Shown piece by piece: positions 16,327 to 23,520 of a stretch of DNA of 64,000 nucleotides. How positions within the stretch are numbered: position 1 is the stretch's first letter; every line of letters starts with the position of its first letter. The position numbers and the translations under genes were made by a program. This DNA comes from Halorubrum ruber (GTDB lineage Archaea > Halobacteriota > Halobacteria > Halobacteriales > Haloferacaceae), in contig NZ_CP073695.1 in the NCBI RefSeq assembly GCF_018228765.1, forward strand, positions 1,612,001 to 1,676,000. Reading direction: 5' to 3'. The notes beneath the pieces are model-generated. The model worked only from the letters and a program-made list of their open reading frames with translations. It searched no databases and had not been told where the DNA came from.

Positions 16327-16781
16327 GCGACCACGAGCTGCGCGTCTCGAAGATCCGCGACGGCACCGTCATCGACCACGTCGAGGCCGGGCAGGCGCTG
16401 AACGTCCTCGCAATCCTCGGCATCGACGGCTCCGAGGGGTTCGGCGTCTCAGTCGGGATGAACGTCCCCTCCGACCGGCTCGGCCGCAAGGACATCGTGA
16501 AGGTCGAAGACCGGGAGCTGTCGCAGTCGGAGGTCGACGTGCTCTCGCTCATCGCGCCCGAGGCGACGATCAACATCGTCCGCGACTTCGAGGTCGTCGA
16601 GAAGAACCGCGTCACCCGCCCCGACGGCGTAACGGGCGTGCTCTCCTGTCCGAACCGCAACTGTATCACCAACGCCGACGAGCCAATCGAGACCCGATTC
16701 GACGTCGTGGCCGACGGCGTCCGCTGCGACTACTGCTCGACGATCCTCCGGGCGGACATCGCCGACCACATCGACGTTTGA
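16323..16781 (+). CDS. pyrI: aspartate carbamoyltransferase regulatory subunit
   Basis: The 152-residue protein has the nucleotide-binding domain (residues 1-95, with [17 protein letters not shown] and [18 protein letters not shown]) and a zinc domain with Cys109 and Cys114 (CPNRNC) and Cys135 and Cys138 (CDYC). It binds CTP/ATP and joins catalytic trimers into the allosteric holoenzyme. The ATGA overlap with pyrB ensures coupled translation. Length and all four zinc ligands are normal. Confidence 0.97.
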   Translation: MSDHELRVSKIRDGTVIDHVEAGQALNVLAILGIDGSEGFGVSVGMNVPSDRLGRKDIVKVEDRELSQSEVDVLSLIAPEATINIVRDFEVVEKNRVTRPDGVTGVLSCPNRNCITNADEPIETRFDVVADGVRCDYCSTILRADIADHIDV

Positions 16782-16864
16782 AGCGTCGGCTCGCGTTCGG
16801 TGTGGGATACCCTCGCGAGTCTCCCTCCGGTAGATTTTAGCGCCCGCCGCCCGACGCGTCTAGT

Positions 16865-16960
16865 ATGAGCAAGAAAGCCAAGCTCGTCCTCGTGCTGTCG
16901 CTCGTCGCGCTCGCGTACTTCCTCTTCGCCGGCGACAAGCAGCCCGTCGAAGTCGAGTAA
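16865..16960 (+). CDS. 31-residue single-span membrane peptide
   Basis: A short frame after pyrI encodes a Lys-rich N-terminus (MSKKAK), one hydrophobic helix of about 16 residues (LVLVLSLVALAYFLFA) and a short acidic tail ending PVEVE. The arrangement predicts a membrane peptide with the N-terminus inside. The frame has strong haloarchaeal codon bias and sits in a gap that would otherwise be empty. A TTTTAG box at about 16834-16839 precedes it. I do not know a function. The call is moderate because the frame is short. Confidence 0.6.
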   Translation: MSKKAKLVLVLSLVALAYFLFAGDKQPVEVE

Positions 16961-17105
16961 CGCCGCGCAGCCGCGTTCGCGCCCTCCGCGAAGGGAATCG
17001 CGCGTCGAACCGAATCGCACGAGACCCGCATCGCGCGTCGACCGCGCCTGCGGCCGATCGCTGCGATACCGTCCGTTTTTACCGACCAGTCCCGTATCCG
17101 GCCCC

Positions 17106-17966
17106 ATGTACGGGGTCGTCACGCGCAACGCCGACGAGGTCGCGATGGAGCCGTTCGACCTCGGCTTCTACGAGGTGAAAGACGTCACGGGGCGGTCCGC
17201 CGAGCCGCTGCCGAACGCCGTGAACATGGTGTCGTGTTTCGGCGACAACGCGGCCGCGAGCGAGGACGACGACCTCGTTCCCGTCGACGAGCGCGGCGAG
17301 CCGGCGACTCGCGACCGCGAGTACTTCGACTGGGCGTACATCTGCCCGACGCACCCGGAGTACCGCGAGGGCTTACTGGAGATTATCGCGGACTGCGCGG
17401 CCGAGAACGACGACGTCCGCCTCGACGACGTCGGGTTCCCCCGTGAGGGGTTCTGTCACTGCGACCGCTGCGAGCGCCTGTTCGCCGAGAGCGACCGCGA
17501 CGACTTCGCCGACTGGCGCGCGGACATCATCACCGAGTTCGTGGCCGAGGCGGCCGAGCTTGTCCCCGGACGGCTCCTGCTCACGTTATACCCCGACCCG
17601 TATCCGGACCACCTCTACGAGCGCGCCGGGCTCGACATCGACCGGCTCGCCGAGCACGTCGACGAGTTCGTCGTCCCGCTGTACGACACGGAGTACAGCA
17701 CGACCTACTGGCTGGAGACCATCGCTCGCGGGTTCCGCTCGCGGCTCGGCGGCGACTACGACCTCCACGGTGCGCCGCCGGAGACGCCGTTCTCGCTGGA
17801 GCTGTACGCGGTCGACGTCGACGTCGACGACCTGATCCACGCGACCGAGGTGGCCGAGACGTACGCGAAGGACGTGTTCTTCGGCTACGACGCGAACAAC
17901 GCGGCCGCCGCGCTCCGCCGGAAGGACGCCGACTCGCGCGACGGCGAGGTCCACCGGCCGGACTGA
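17106..17966 (+). CDS. uncharacterised TIM-barrel protein resembling putative glycosyl hydrolases
   Basis: The 286-residue protein has a pattern seen in putative glycoside-hydrolase-like barrels. AYICPTHPEYREGLLEIIADC near 78-98 is followed by DVRLDDVGFPREGFCHCDRCERLFAE near 103-128, where an Asp-Asp at the strand end precedes a C-x-C-x2-C motif. Then come LLLTLYPDPYPDHLY and FVVPLYDTEYSTTYW, which look like further barrel strands. There is no signal peptide, so it acts in the cytoplasm. No substrate can be named. It is followed by a long intergenic region holding element C. Confidence 0.7.
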   Translation: MYGVVTRNADEVAMEPFDLGFYEVKDVTGRSAEPLPNAVNMVSCFGDNAAASEDDDLVPVDERGEPATRDREYFDWAYICPTHPEYREGLLEIIADCAAENDDVRLDDVGFPREGFCHCDRCERLFAESDRDDFADWRADIITEFVAEAAELVPGRLLLTLYPDPYPDHLYERAGLDIDRLAEHVDEFVVPLYDTEYSTTYWLETIARGFRSRLGGDYDLHGAPPETPFSLELYAVDVDVDDLIHATEVAETYAKDVFFGYDANNAAAALRRKDADSRDGEVHRPD

Positions 17967-18240
17967 CGGGACGCGTCGGCCGTTCGCTCGCGGTCTCGTG
18001 AACGAGGGTTTATCAGTGGCCGCGGTCGAGACACACGTGACCGGCCGCCGGCGTGCGACACAACCGGTCGTCTCGCGTTCGCGTGAGGCGGCCGCCTTTC
18101 AACGTCCGCGCCGTAGCGGCGGTCGCTCTACACTGCTGAGCCGCCGGCTCGTCGGTTTCTTCAAGCAGTCGGAATCAGTCCAGCGACAGCGATACGATAT
18201 TTAAAACGGAGTAAGTGGCGGAGACAGTTGCTTATAAATG
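17967..18240. other. intergenic stretch without a recognised gene
   Basis: This part of the gap before element C has no supported gene. It contains several CG-rich imperfect palindromes and, near 18200, a TATTTAAAA box that forms the outer AT-rich border of element C. A second box, TTATAAATG, is at the element's edge near 18232. Confidence 0.5.
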
Positions 18241-18490
18241 GGCGGTGGCGCGTGCCTCCGAACGCCCGCAGGGCGTGAGGAGCACGCGCGAGGGAGTCAG
18301 TCGCCGGAGCGAAGCGGAGGCGACTGACGAGGCTGGGGAGGCGTGAGGCGCGATGCCGTGCGGTGCGGGGCGGGACTCAAAGGGGCAGCCGTGAGGCCGC
18401 AGTAGGCGACGTAAGCACCGCAGCGAGCGGAGCGAGCGAGGAGCGCAACGAGCGTACTGCGGCCTCACGGCTGGGGCTTTGGAGGTGGTC
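18241..18490 (-). ncRNA. structured intergenic element C (candidate novel RNA, leftward)
   Basis: Copy 3 of 6, read leftward from about 18490. CAAAG (18481-18477) opens the first stem. AGCCGTGAGGCCGCAGTA then pairs perfectly with its complement, an 18-bp arm whose distal half differs from copies A and B on both strands. The internal loop and the apical GGTGCTTACGTCGCCT are conserved. The second hairpin has arms GTCAGTCGCC/GGCGACTGAC. The third ends in GGCACGCGCCACCGC. The copy lies between the convergent ThuA-like and TIM-barrel genes. Confidence 0.6.
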
Positions 18491-18580
18491 GCCGCCGATC
18501 CGTAGTGAGCTATTTATAAGTAAGCGGCTGGGGCTTTGGAGGTGGTCGCCGCCGATCTCCGGTCAATCATTTATAAACTG
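18477..18580 (-). repeat. tandem TATA-bearing repeat units heading element C
   Basis: Read leftward, two 57-bp units each hold a TTATAA box (at 18514-18519 and 18571-18576), a GATCGGCGGCGACCACC-like stretch, and CAAAGCCCCAGCCG. The inner unit runs into the full element; the outer one continues only as far as the next TATA box. The inner box is 38 bp from the CAAAG of the stem, the same distance as in copies B and F. Confidence 0.7.
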
Positions 18581-18648
18581 ATGTCAGGGGCGTCGGAGGG
18601 TTTCACCGGAATTCCGTGGTCAGATACCCCGCACACCGCTAACTCCAA

Positions 18649-19392
18649 TCAGTGAACCGTCCGGTCGTCGCTCGCGTCGATCTCCTCGATCGGGTCGGCG
18701 TTGCCGAATTCGGGTTCGGGCCCGTCGCCCGGCTCCGCCCAGTCGACCGCGTTCCGGAGGACCTGCCGCACGTCCTCGTCGTAGTAGATCGGGTACGTCT
18801 CGTGGCCCGGGCGGAAGTAGAACACCTTCCCGTTCCCGCGGCGGTAACAGCAGCCGGAGCGGAACGTCTCGCCGCCCTCGAACCAGGAGGTGAAGACGAG
18901 GGTGTCGGGCGCGGGGATGTCGAACCGCTCGCCGTACATCTCGGTCTCGTCCAGCTCGATCCGCTCGCCGATCCCGTCCGCGATCGGGTGGCTCGGCTCG
19001 ATCGTCCACAGGCGCTCGCGCTCGGCGGCCTCGCGCCACTTCAGCGAGCAGCTGGTTCCCATCAATCGCTTAAAAATCTTCGAGTAGTGCGCGGAGTGGA
19101 GGACGATGAGGCCGGTGCCGTCGAGGACGCGCTCGTGGACCCGGTCGACGACTTCGTCGCGGACCTCGTCGTGGGCGGCGTGGCCCCACCAGACGAGCAC
19201 GTCGGTGTCGTCGAGGACTTCCTCAGTGAGCCCGTGCTCCGGCCCCTCGTCGAGCGTCGCGGTGCGGACCTCGTGGCCGCCCTCCTCCAGCGCGTCGGCG
19301 ACGACGGCGTGGATCCCGTCGGGGTAGACGTCGGCGACGACGTCGCTCTCGCGCTCGTGTCGGTACTCGTTCCAGACCGTGACACGTGCCAT
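18649..19392 (-). CDS. ThuA-like glutamine-amidotransferase-fold protein
   Basis: The 247-residue protein belongs to the ThuA (trehalose utilisation) family. It shows [10 protein letters not shown] at the start, [14 protein letters not shown] near 65-78, [19 protein letters not shown] near 93-111 with the Ser-Ala-His pattern in place of a catalytic Cys, and [17 protein letters not shown] near 197-213. The fold is that of class I glutamine amidotransferases. ThuA proteins take part in sugar metabolism, but their chemistry is not settled. No sugar operon surrounds it here. Confidence 0.85.
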   Translation of the reverse strand: MARVTVWNEYRHERESDVVADVYPDGIHAVVADALEEGGHEVRTATLDEGPEHGLTEEVLDDTDVLVWWGHAAHDEVRDEVVDRVHERVLDGTGLIVLHSAHYSKIFKRLMGTSCSLKWREAAERERLWTIEPSHPIADGIGERIELDETEMYGERFDIPAPDTLVFTSWFEGGETFRSGCCYRRGNGKVFYFRPGHETYPIYYDEDVRQVLRNAVDWAEPGDGPEPEFGNADPIEEIDASDDRTVH

Positions 19393-19491
19393 ACGTCGCG
19401 TGGACGCCGGACCGACTTGAGCGATCGGTCACGGCTCCGCCCGCGACGCGCGGACCCGAAGGCACTTGCCTCGCGCGGGAGACGGCCGCCC

Positions 19492-19707
19492 ATGGCAGGT
19501 CCCCGACAGCTGTACCGCCGGCTCGACGACTGGGCGCGCGGGCTCTCTCGGCTCAGATACGCCCTCCTCACCGGCGTGATAGTGACGGCGTCGGTCCTCG
19601 CGGTCGGCGTCCTCCTCGACACGACCACGACGGTTCAGGCGGTCACGATGGGCGTTACGATGACCGTACTCTACTACGCGTTCGACGTGAACGCGAGCGA
19701 CGACTGA
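19492..19707 (+). CDS. small two-span membrane protein
   Basis: The 71-residue protein has a basic N-terminal helix (RQLYRRLDDWARGLSRLRYA) and two membrane spans, residues about 24-41 and 48-64, ending DVNASDD. It resembles small haloarchaeal membrane proteins of unknown function. It is divergent from the ThuA-like gene and converges with the thioredoxin gene. The ATG at 19492 is 99 bp from the ThuA-like start. Confidence 0.7.
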   Translation: MAGPRQLYRRLDDWARGLSRLRYALLTGVIVTASVLAVGVLLDTTTTVQAVTMGVTMTVLYYAFDVNASDD

Positions 19708-19722
19708 GCGGCGGCAGTCGAT

Positions 19723-20109
19723 TCAGGCGGTCGCTTCGACGTCCGCGAGCTGATCGGCCAGGTACTCCGCGATGGAGACGGCTTCCTCCTCGACGAACCG
19801 CGCGAGCTCCTCGCCGTCCGCAGTCTCGACGACGACAGTCGGGATCAGTTCGATCCCGTACGCCTCGACTAATTCGCCCTCCTTCCCCTCCGGCCCCTTC
19901 GTCACCGGGTACGCCTCGATCCGGTCGTCCGGGACGCCGGCGGCCGCGAGCGCGGCGCCGAACTCGGGGAGCTGGCGCTGGCAGTCGCCGCACCAGTCGC
20001 CGCCCCACACTTTAAATACGTAGTCGTCGGCTCCGAGCGCCGCGAGGACCGAGTCGTCGAACGCGTCCGCGTCGACGTCGGCGGCGGGCGCGAGGGTTTC
20101 GAGCGTCAT
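19723..20109 (-). CDS. thioredoxin-family protein (CGDC active site)
   Basis: The 128-residue protein has a thioredoxin fold with the active-site pair Cys40-Gly-Asp-Cys43 in WGGDWCGDCQRQLPEF. The cis-Pro loop is ELIPTVVVE near 88-96. The CGDC site differs from the CGPC of general thioredoxins, so its redox potential and partners may differ. ATG at 20109 is used; the frame extends 58 codons further upstream, but that part lies in an AT-box region. It is divergent from element D. Confidence 0.87.
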   Translation of the reverse strand: MTLETLAPAADVDADAFDDSVLAALGADDYVFKVWGGDWCGDCQRQLPEFGAALAAAGVPDDRIEAYPVTKGPEGKEGELVEAYGIELIPTVVVETADGEELARFVEEEAVSIAEYLADQLADVEATA

Positions 20110-20226
20110 GGGGCTGCGTAGGTCGTCGAGGCACCTAAACGGCGCGTCGGTGGCAAGACGAGGTTCCGGTCGGTCGCGATAGGAACGCCCCCGAAGGCCC
20201 AGACGCTCGGCCGTACGGTGCTGGCG

Positions 20227-20514
20227 CTTATAAATAGCCGATCGAGACAAACACCACCGAAGCCCCAGCCGCGAGGCGAACACACGCTCGGGGCGGTCCT
20301 CGCTCGTTCGCTCCGCTCACTCGCTGCGGTCCTGCCTTCGCCTGCGTTCGCCTCGCGGCTGCCCCTTCGAGTCCCGCCCCGCACCGCACAGCACCACAGC
20401 CTCACACCTCCCCAGCCTCGTCAGCCGGCCTCCGCTTCGCTCCGGCCGGCTGACTCCCTCGCACGCGCTCCTCGTGGCCGCCGAGGGCGGCCACTCGGAG
20501 GCGCGCGCCACCGC
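20227..20514 (+). ncRNA. structured intergenic element D (candidate novel RNA) with its TATA box
   Basis: Copy 4 of 6. A single TTATAA box at 20228 lies 30 bp before the stem. Here the closing pairs are CGAAG/CTTCG instead of CAAAG/CTTTG, a change made on both strands. AGCCGCGAGGCGAAC pairs perfectly with GTTCGCCTCGCGGCT around the invariant CCCC/GCCC loop. The second hairpin arms are GTCAGCCGGCC/GGCCGGCTGAC. The third has GTGGCCGCC/GGCGGCCAC inside the outer arm and ends in GCGCGCGCCACCGC. Two AT boxes follow at 20540 and 20571. It lies between thioredoxin and cysK. Confidence 0.6.
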
Positions 20515-20654
20515 GTCTGCCTCGGATTTCACCCATTATTTATAAGCGAACTCGATCGCGAGGCGATATTTTATAAACGGATTCCGCCACAGCGGTCGAC
20601 ATCGATTGCCGGAGTCCGCGGGGCCTTTGAGTCGCGACCGCCTCCGTTCGGGTA

Positions 20655-21572
20655 ATGGACGACGACATCCTGTCGACGCTCGGCTCGCCGCTGGTGCGGG
20701 TCGACGCGCCCACGGGGACGACGGTGGCGGCGAAGGTTGAGTCGCGCAACCCGGGCGGCTCGGCGAAGGACCGCCCCGCGCTGTACATGGTCGAGGCCGC
20801 GGAGGAGGCGGGCGAGATCGAGCCGGGTGACCGCATCGTCGAGCCGACCTCCGGCAACACCGGGATCGGCCTCGCGATGGTCGGCGCGACGCGCGGCTAC
20901 GACGTCACGCTGGTCATCCCGGAGGGGAAGTCGATCGAGCGCCGCCGCCTGATGAAGGCGTACGGCGCGACCGTCGAGCTCGTCGACGGCGACATCTCGG
21001 ACGCGAAGGAGCGAGCGGACGAACTCGAAGAAGACCCGAACACCGTCCAGCTTCGCCAGTTCGAGAACCCCGCGAACCCGCGCGCCCACTACGAGACGAC
21101 GGGGCCCGAGATCCTCGATCAGGTCGGTGACCGCACCGTCGACGCCCTCGTGGCCGGCGTCGGCACCGGCGGCACGCTCTCCGGGATCGGCCGCAGCCTG
21201 CGCGAGGCGTTCCCGGACGTCCGGATCGACGCGGTCGAGCCCGCCGACAACGCCGTCCTCTCGGGCGGCGAGCCCAGCGTCGACGACTTCCAGGGGATGG
21301 GACCGGGGTTCGTCGCGCCGAACCTCGACGTCGACCTGATCGACGAGATCCACACCGTCGAGCTCGACGCCGCCGAGGCCGAGTGCCGCCGCCTCGCCCG
21401 CGAGGAGGGGATCTTAGTCGGTCAGTCGTCCGGCGCCTCGAACCTCGCCGCGAAGGACGTCGCGGCGGAACTCCGCGAGAGCGGCGAGTTCGCCGGCGAG
21501 GAACCGCTCGTTGTCACCGTCTTCTGGGACAGCGGCGAGCGCTACCTGACCGCGGGCACCTTCGACGAGTGA
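20655..21572 (+). CDS. cysK: cysteine synthase (O-acetylserine sulfhydrylase family)
   Basis: The 305-residue PLP enzyme has the cofactor lysine Lys38 in NPGGSAKDRPA, the substrate loop PTSGNTGIGLAM near 69-80, the phosphate-binding GVGTGGTLSGIG near 168-179 and the C-terminal Ser loop (VFWDSGERYL). It forms cysteine from O-acetylserine and sulfide; the archaeal members may also use O-phosphoserine. The next gene, a MOSC protein, starts on the overlapping GTGA, so the two are translated together. Confidence 0.92.
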   Translation: MDDDILSTLGSPLVRVDAPTGTTVAAKVESRNPGGSAKDRPALYMVEAAEEAGEIEPGDRIVEPTSGNTGIGLAMVGATRGYDVTLVIPEGKSIERRRLMKAYGATVELVDGDISDAKERADELEEDPNTVQLRQFENPANPRAHYETTGPEILDQVGDRTVDALVAGVGTGGTLSGIGRSLREAFPDVRIDAVEPADNAVLSGGEPSVDDFQGMGPGFVAPNLDVDLIDEIHTVELDAAEAECRRLAREEGILVGQSSGASNLAAKDVAAELRESGEFAGEEPLVVTVFWDSGERYLTAGTFDE

Positions 21573-22141
21573 CCGCGGAGTCGACCGGACCAAGCGGCGC
21601 GGTCGACGCGCTCGTCACGGCGCCCGAGAGCGGCGCCCCGCCCGTCCGCCGCGACGCGGTCGAGATCCGCCCCGACGGCGTCGAAGGCGACCGCTACCGC
21701 AGCGGCGACGGCCACTTCCAGCTCGACGCCTGCGCGGTCACCCTCGTCGCGGCGGAGGCGGTCGCCGCCGTCCGCGAGGAGACCGGCATCGACGTGCGCG
21801 ACGGCCGTCACCGCCGGAACGTCGTTGTCGATGGGTTCGGCGCCGAGATGGACGCGCTCCTCGACGCGACCGTCGCGGTCGGCGACGCCCTCCTGCGACC
21901 GACCCGGCGTCGGCCCCCCTGCGCGCACGTCGAGGAACTCGCCGGCGAGGACGGGCTCGCGTCGGCGCTCCGCAACCGCGGCGGCCTCTGCTGTGACGTG
22001 GTTGAGCCGGGCCGCGTCGCCGTCGGCGACCCGGTGACGGTGCGCGAGGCCGACCCGCGGACCGCCGGCGCGGCGATCGCGGAGCGGTTGTCGGAGCGGG
22101 AGCAAACCGCAGAGGCGGAGCGAACCGCGGACCGAAAGTGA
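21569..22141 (+). CDS. MOSC-domain protein
   Basis: The 190-residue protein starts at GTG 21569, overlapping the cysK stop. It has the MOSC beta-barrel pattern: GVEGDRYRSGDGHFQLD near 37-53, DVRDGRHRRNVVVDG near 75-89, and the conserved sulfur-carrying Cys118 in TRRRPPCAHVEEL, followed by RGGLCCDVVEPGRVAVGDPV. MOSC domains carry sulfur or bind the molybdenum cofactor. Coupling to a cysteine synthase suggests a sulfur-handling role rather than a molybdoenzyme subunit, but this is inference. Confidence 0.85.
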   Translation: MTAESTGPSGAVDALVTAPESGAPPVRRDAVEIRPDGVEGDRYRSGDGHFQLDACAVTLVAAEAVAAVREETGIDVRDGRHRRNVVVDGFGAEMDALLDATVAVGDALLRPTRRRPPCAHVEELAGEDGLASALRNRGGLCCDVVEPGRVAVGDPVTVREADPRTAGAAIAERLSEREQTAEAERTADRK

Positions 22142-22292
22142 ACACCCCGACCGATCGCCGCGAGAGGACGGTTTATACGGGTCGCACGAGAGGACCGAGA
22201 CGAGACGTGAACCGCGGAGTCGACGCCACGAGCGCTCGGAGCCCCTCAGCAGTGAATCGACCGGACCAGGCGGCGCGGGGGCGGCGGTCGGC

Positions 22293-23510
22293 GTGAACTG
22301 GCGCTACCGCCACACGGTGTTGACGCTGTGTATGCTCGCCTTCTTCGTGACGTACTTCGCCCGGCTGGCGATCAGCCCGGTGGTCCCCCTGATCATCGAC
22401 GACTTCGAGGTCTCGAACACGGCGGTCGGCGTCGCGCTCTCCGGGATGTGGTTCGCCTACGGGCTCTCGCAGTTCCCGAGCGGAATCTTAGCGGACCGGT
22501 TCGGCGAGCGCCGCGTCATCCTTGTCGCGGTCGGCGGGACCACTGCGATGAGCCTCCTGCTCGCCGTCGTGCCCGTGTTCCCCGCGTTCGTGCTGGCGGC
22601 GGTGCTTCTCGGGCTCGCGGCGGGGCTCCACTACGCGGTGGCGACCACGCTGCTCTCGCGGACGTTCGACGACCTCGGCACCGCCGTCGGGATCCACTCG
22701 CTCGGCGGTCCGCTGGCGGGTCTCGTCGCGCCGGTCGCCGCGACCTGGGTCGGCGTCCGCTACGGCTGGCGCCCGGGCGTCGCGCTGGCCGCGCTCGTCG
22801 GCGTCCCCATCTTCGTCTTGTTCGCGCGGCGAGTCCGGCCGACCGAGCCGCGGCGCCCGGACCAGTCGATGGCGGAGCGGCTCCGGCTCGCGCCGCTGCT
22901 CGAACTGATCGGGCGGCGCGAAGTCCTCGTCCCGCTCGCGGTCGCGACGCTCGGGACGTACGTCGCGCAGGGCGTCATCTCCTTCCTGCCGACGTTCCTC
23001 GTCGAGCTCCGCGGGTACTCGCCCGCGTTCGCCGGCGGCGTCTTCTCCGCGTTCTTCGTCGTCCGCGCCGGCGCGCAGGTCGGGCTCGGCCGGCTCTCCG
23101 ACCGGCTGGGCCGCGACGCGAGCATCGCCGTCGCCCTTCTCGGCGGCGCGCTCGGCCTCGGAGGGTTGGTCGCGCTCCCCGACCTCGTCGAACTCCCGGC
23201 CGCGGTCGGGCTGCCGGCGCTCCCGACGCTCGCCGGCCTCGGGGTCGCCGTGTTCCTCGCCGGCCTCGGCTCCTCGTTCTTTTCGGCGATCGACCCGCGC
23301 TTCATGGACGCGCTCGGCGACGCGGAGCGCGGCGCAGGCTTCGGGCTGATCCGGACCGTCTACACGGTCATCGGCTCCGCGGGCTCGGTCGGCGTCGGCC
23401 TCGTCGCGGACCTGTTCGGCTGGGCCGCGTCCTTCGCCGTCATCGCCGGCATGTCCGGGCTCGCGTTCCTCGTCATCTCGGTGAACGCGCTCGTCGGCGA
23501 GGGGCGGTGA
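22293..23510 (+). CDS. major facilitator superfamily transporter
   Basis: The 405-residue protein has about twelve membrane helices in two halves of six. The loop after helix 2 carries the MFS motif ILADRFGERRVIL near residues 68-80, and the equivalent loop in the second half is LGRLSDRLGRDASIAVA near 268-284. No signature names the substrate. The GTG start at 22293 places the first helix right after NWRYRH. It lies 151 bp after the MOSC gene, so it could be part of the same unit or separate. Confidence 0.9.
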   Translation: MNWRYRHTVLTLCMLAFFVTYFARLAISPVVPLIIDDFEVSNTAVGVALSGMWFAYGLSQFPSGILADRFGERRVILVAVGGTTAMSLLLAVVPVFPAFVLAAVLLGLAAGLHYAVATTLLSRTFDDLGTAVGIHSLGGPLAGLVAPVAATWVGVRYGWRPGVALAALVGVPIFVLFARRVRPTEPRRPDQSMAERLRLAPLLELIGRREVLVPLAVATLGTYVAQGVISFLPTFLVELRGYSPAFAGGVFSAFFVVRAGAQVGLGRLSDRLGRDASIAVALLGGALGLGGLVALPDLVELPAAVGLPALPTLAGLGVAVFLAGLGSSFFSAIDPRFMDALGDAERGAGFGLIRTVYTVIGSAGSVGVGLVADLFGWAASFAVIAGMSGLAFLVISVNALVGEGR

Positions 23511-23520
23511 GTCCCTCCGG

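Noticed and set aside
17967-18240. A tRNA or other small stable RNA in the gap before element C
   Set aside because: No cloverleaf, no CCA-compatible acceptor pairing and no T-loop consensus were found.
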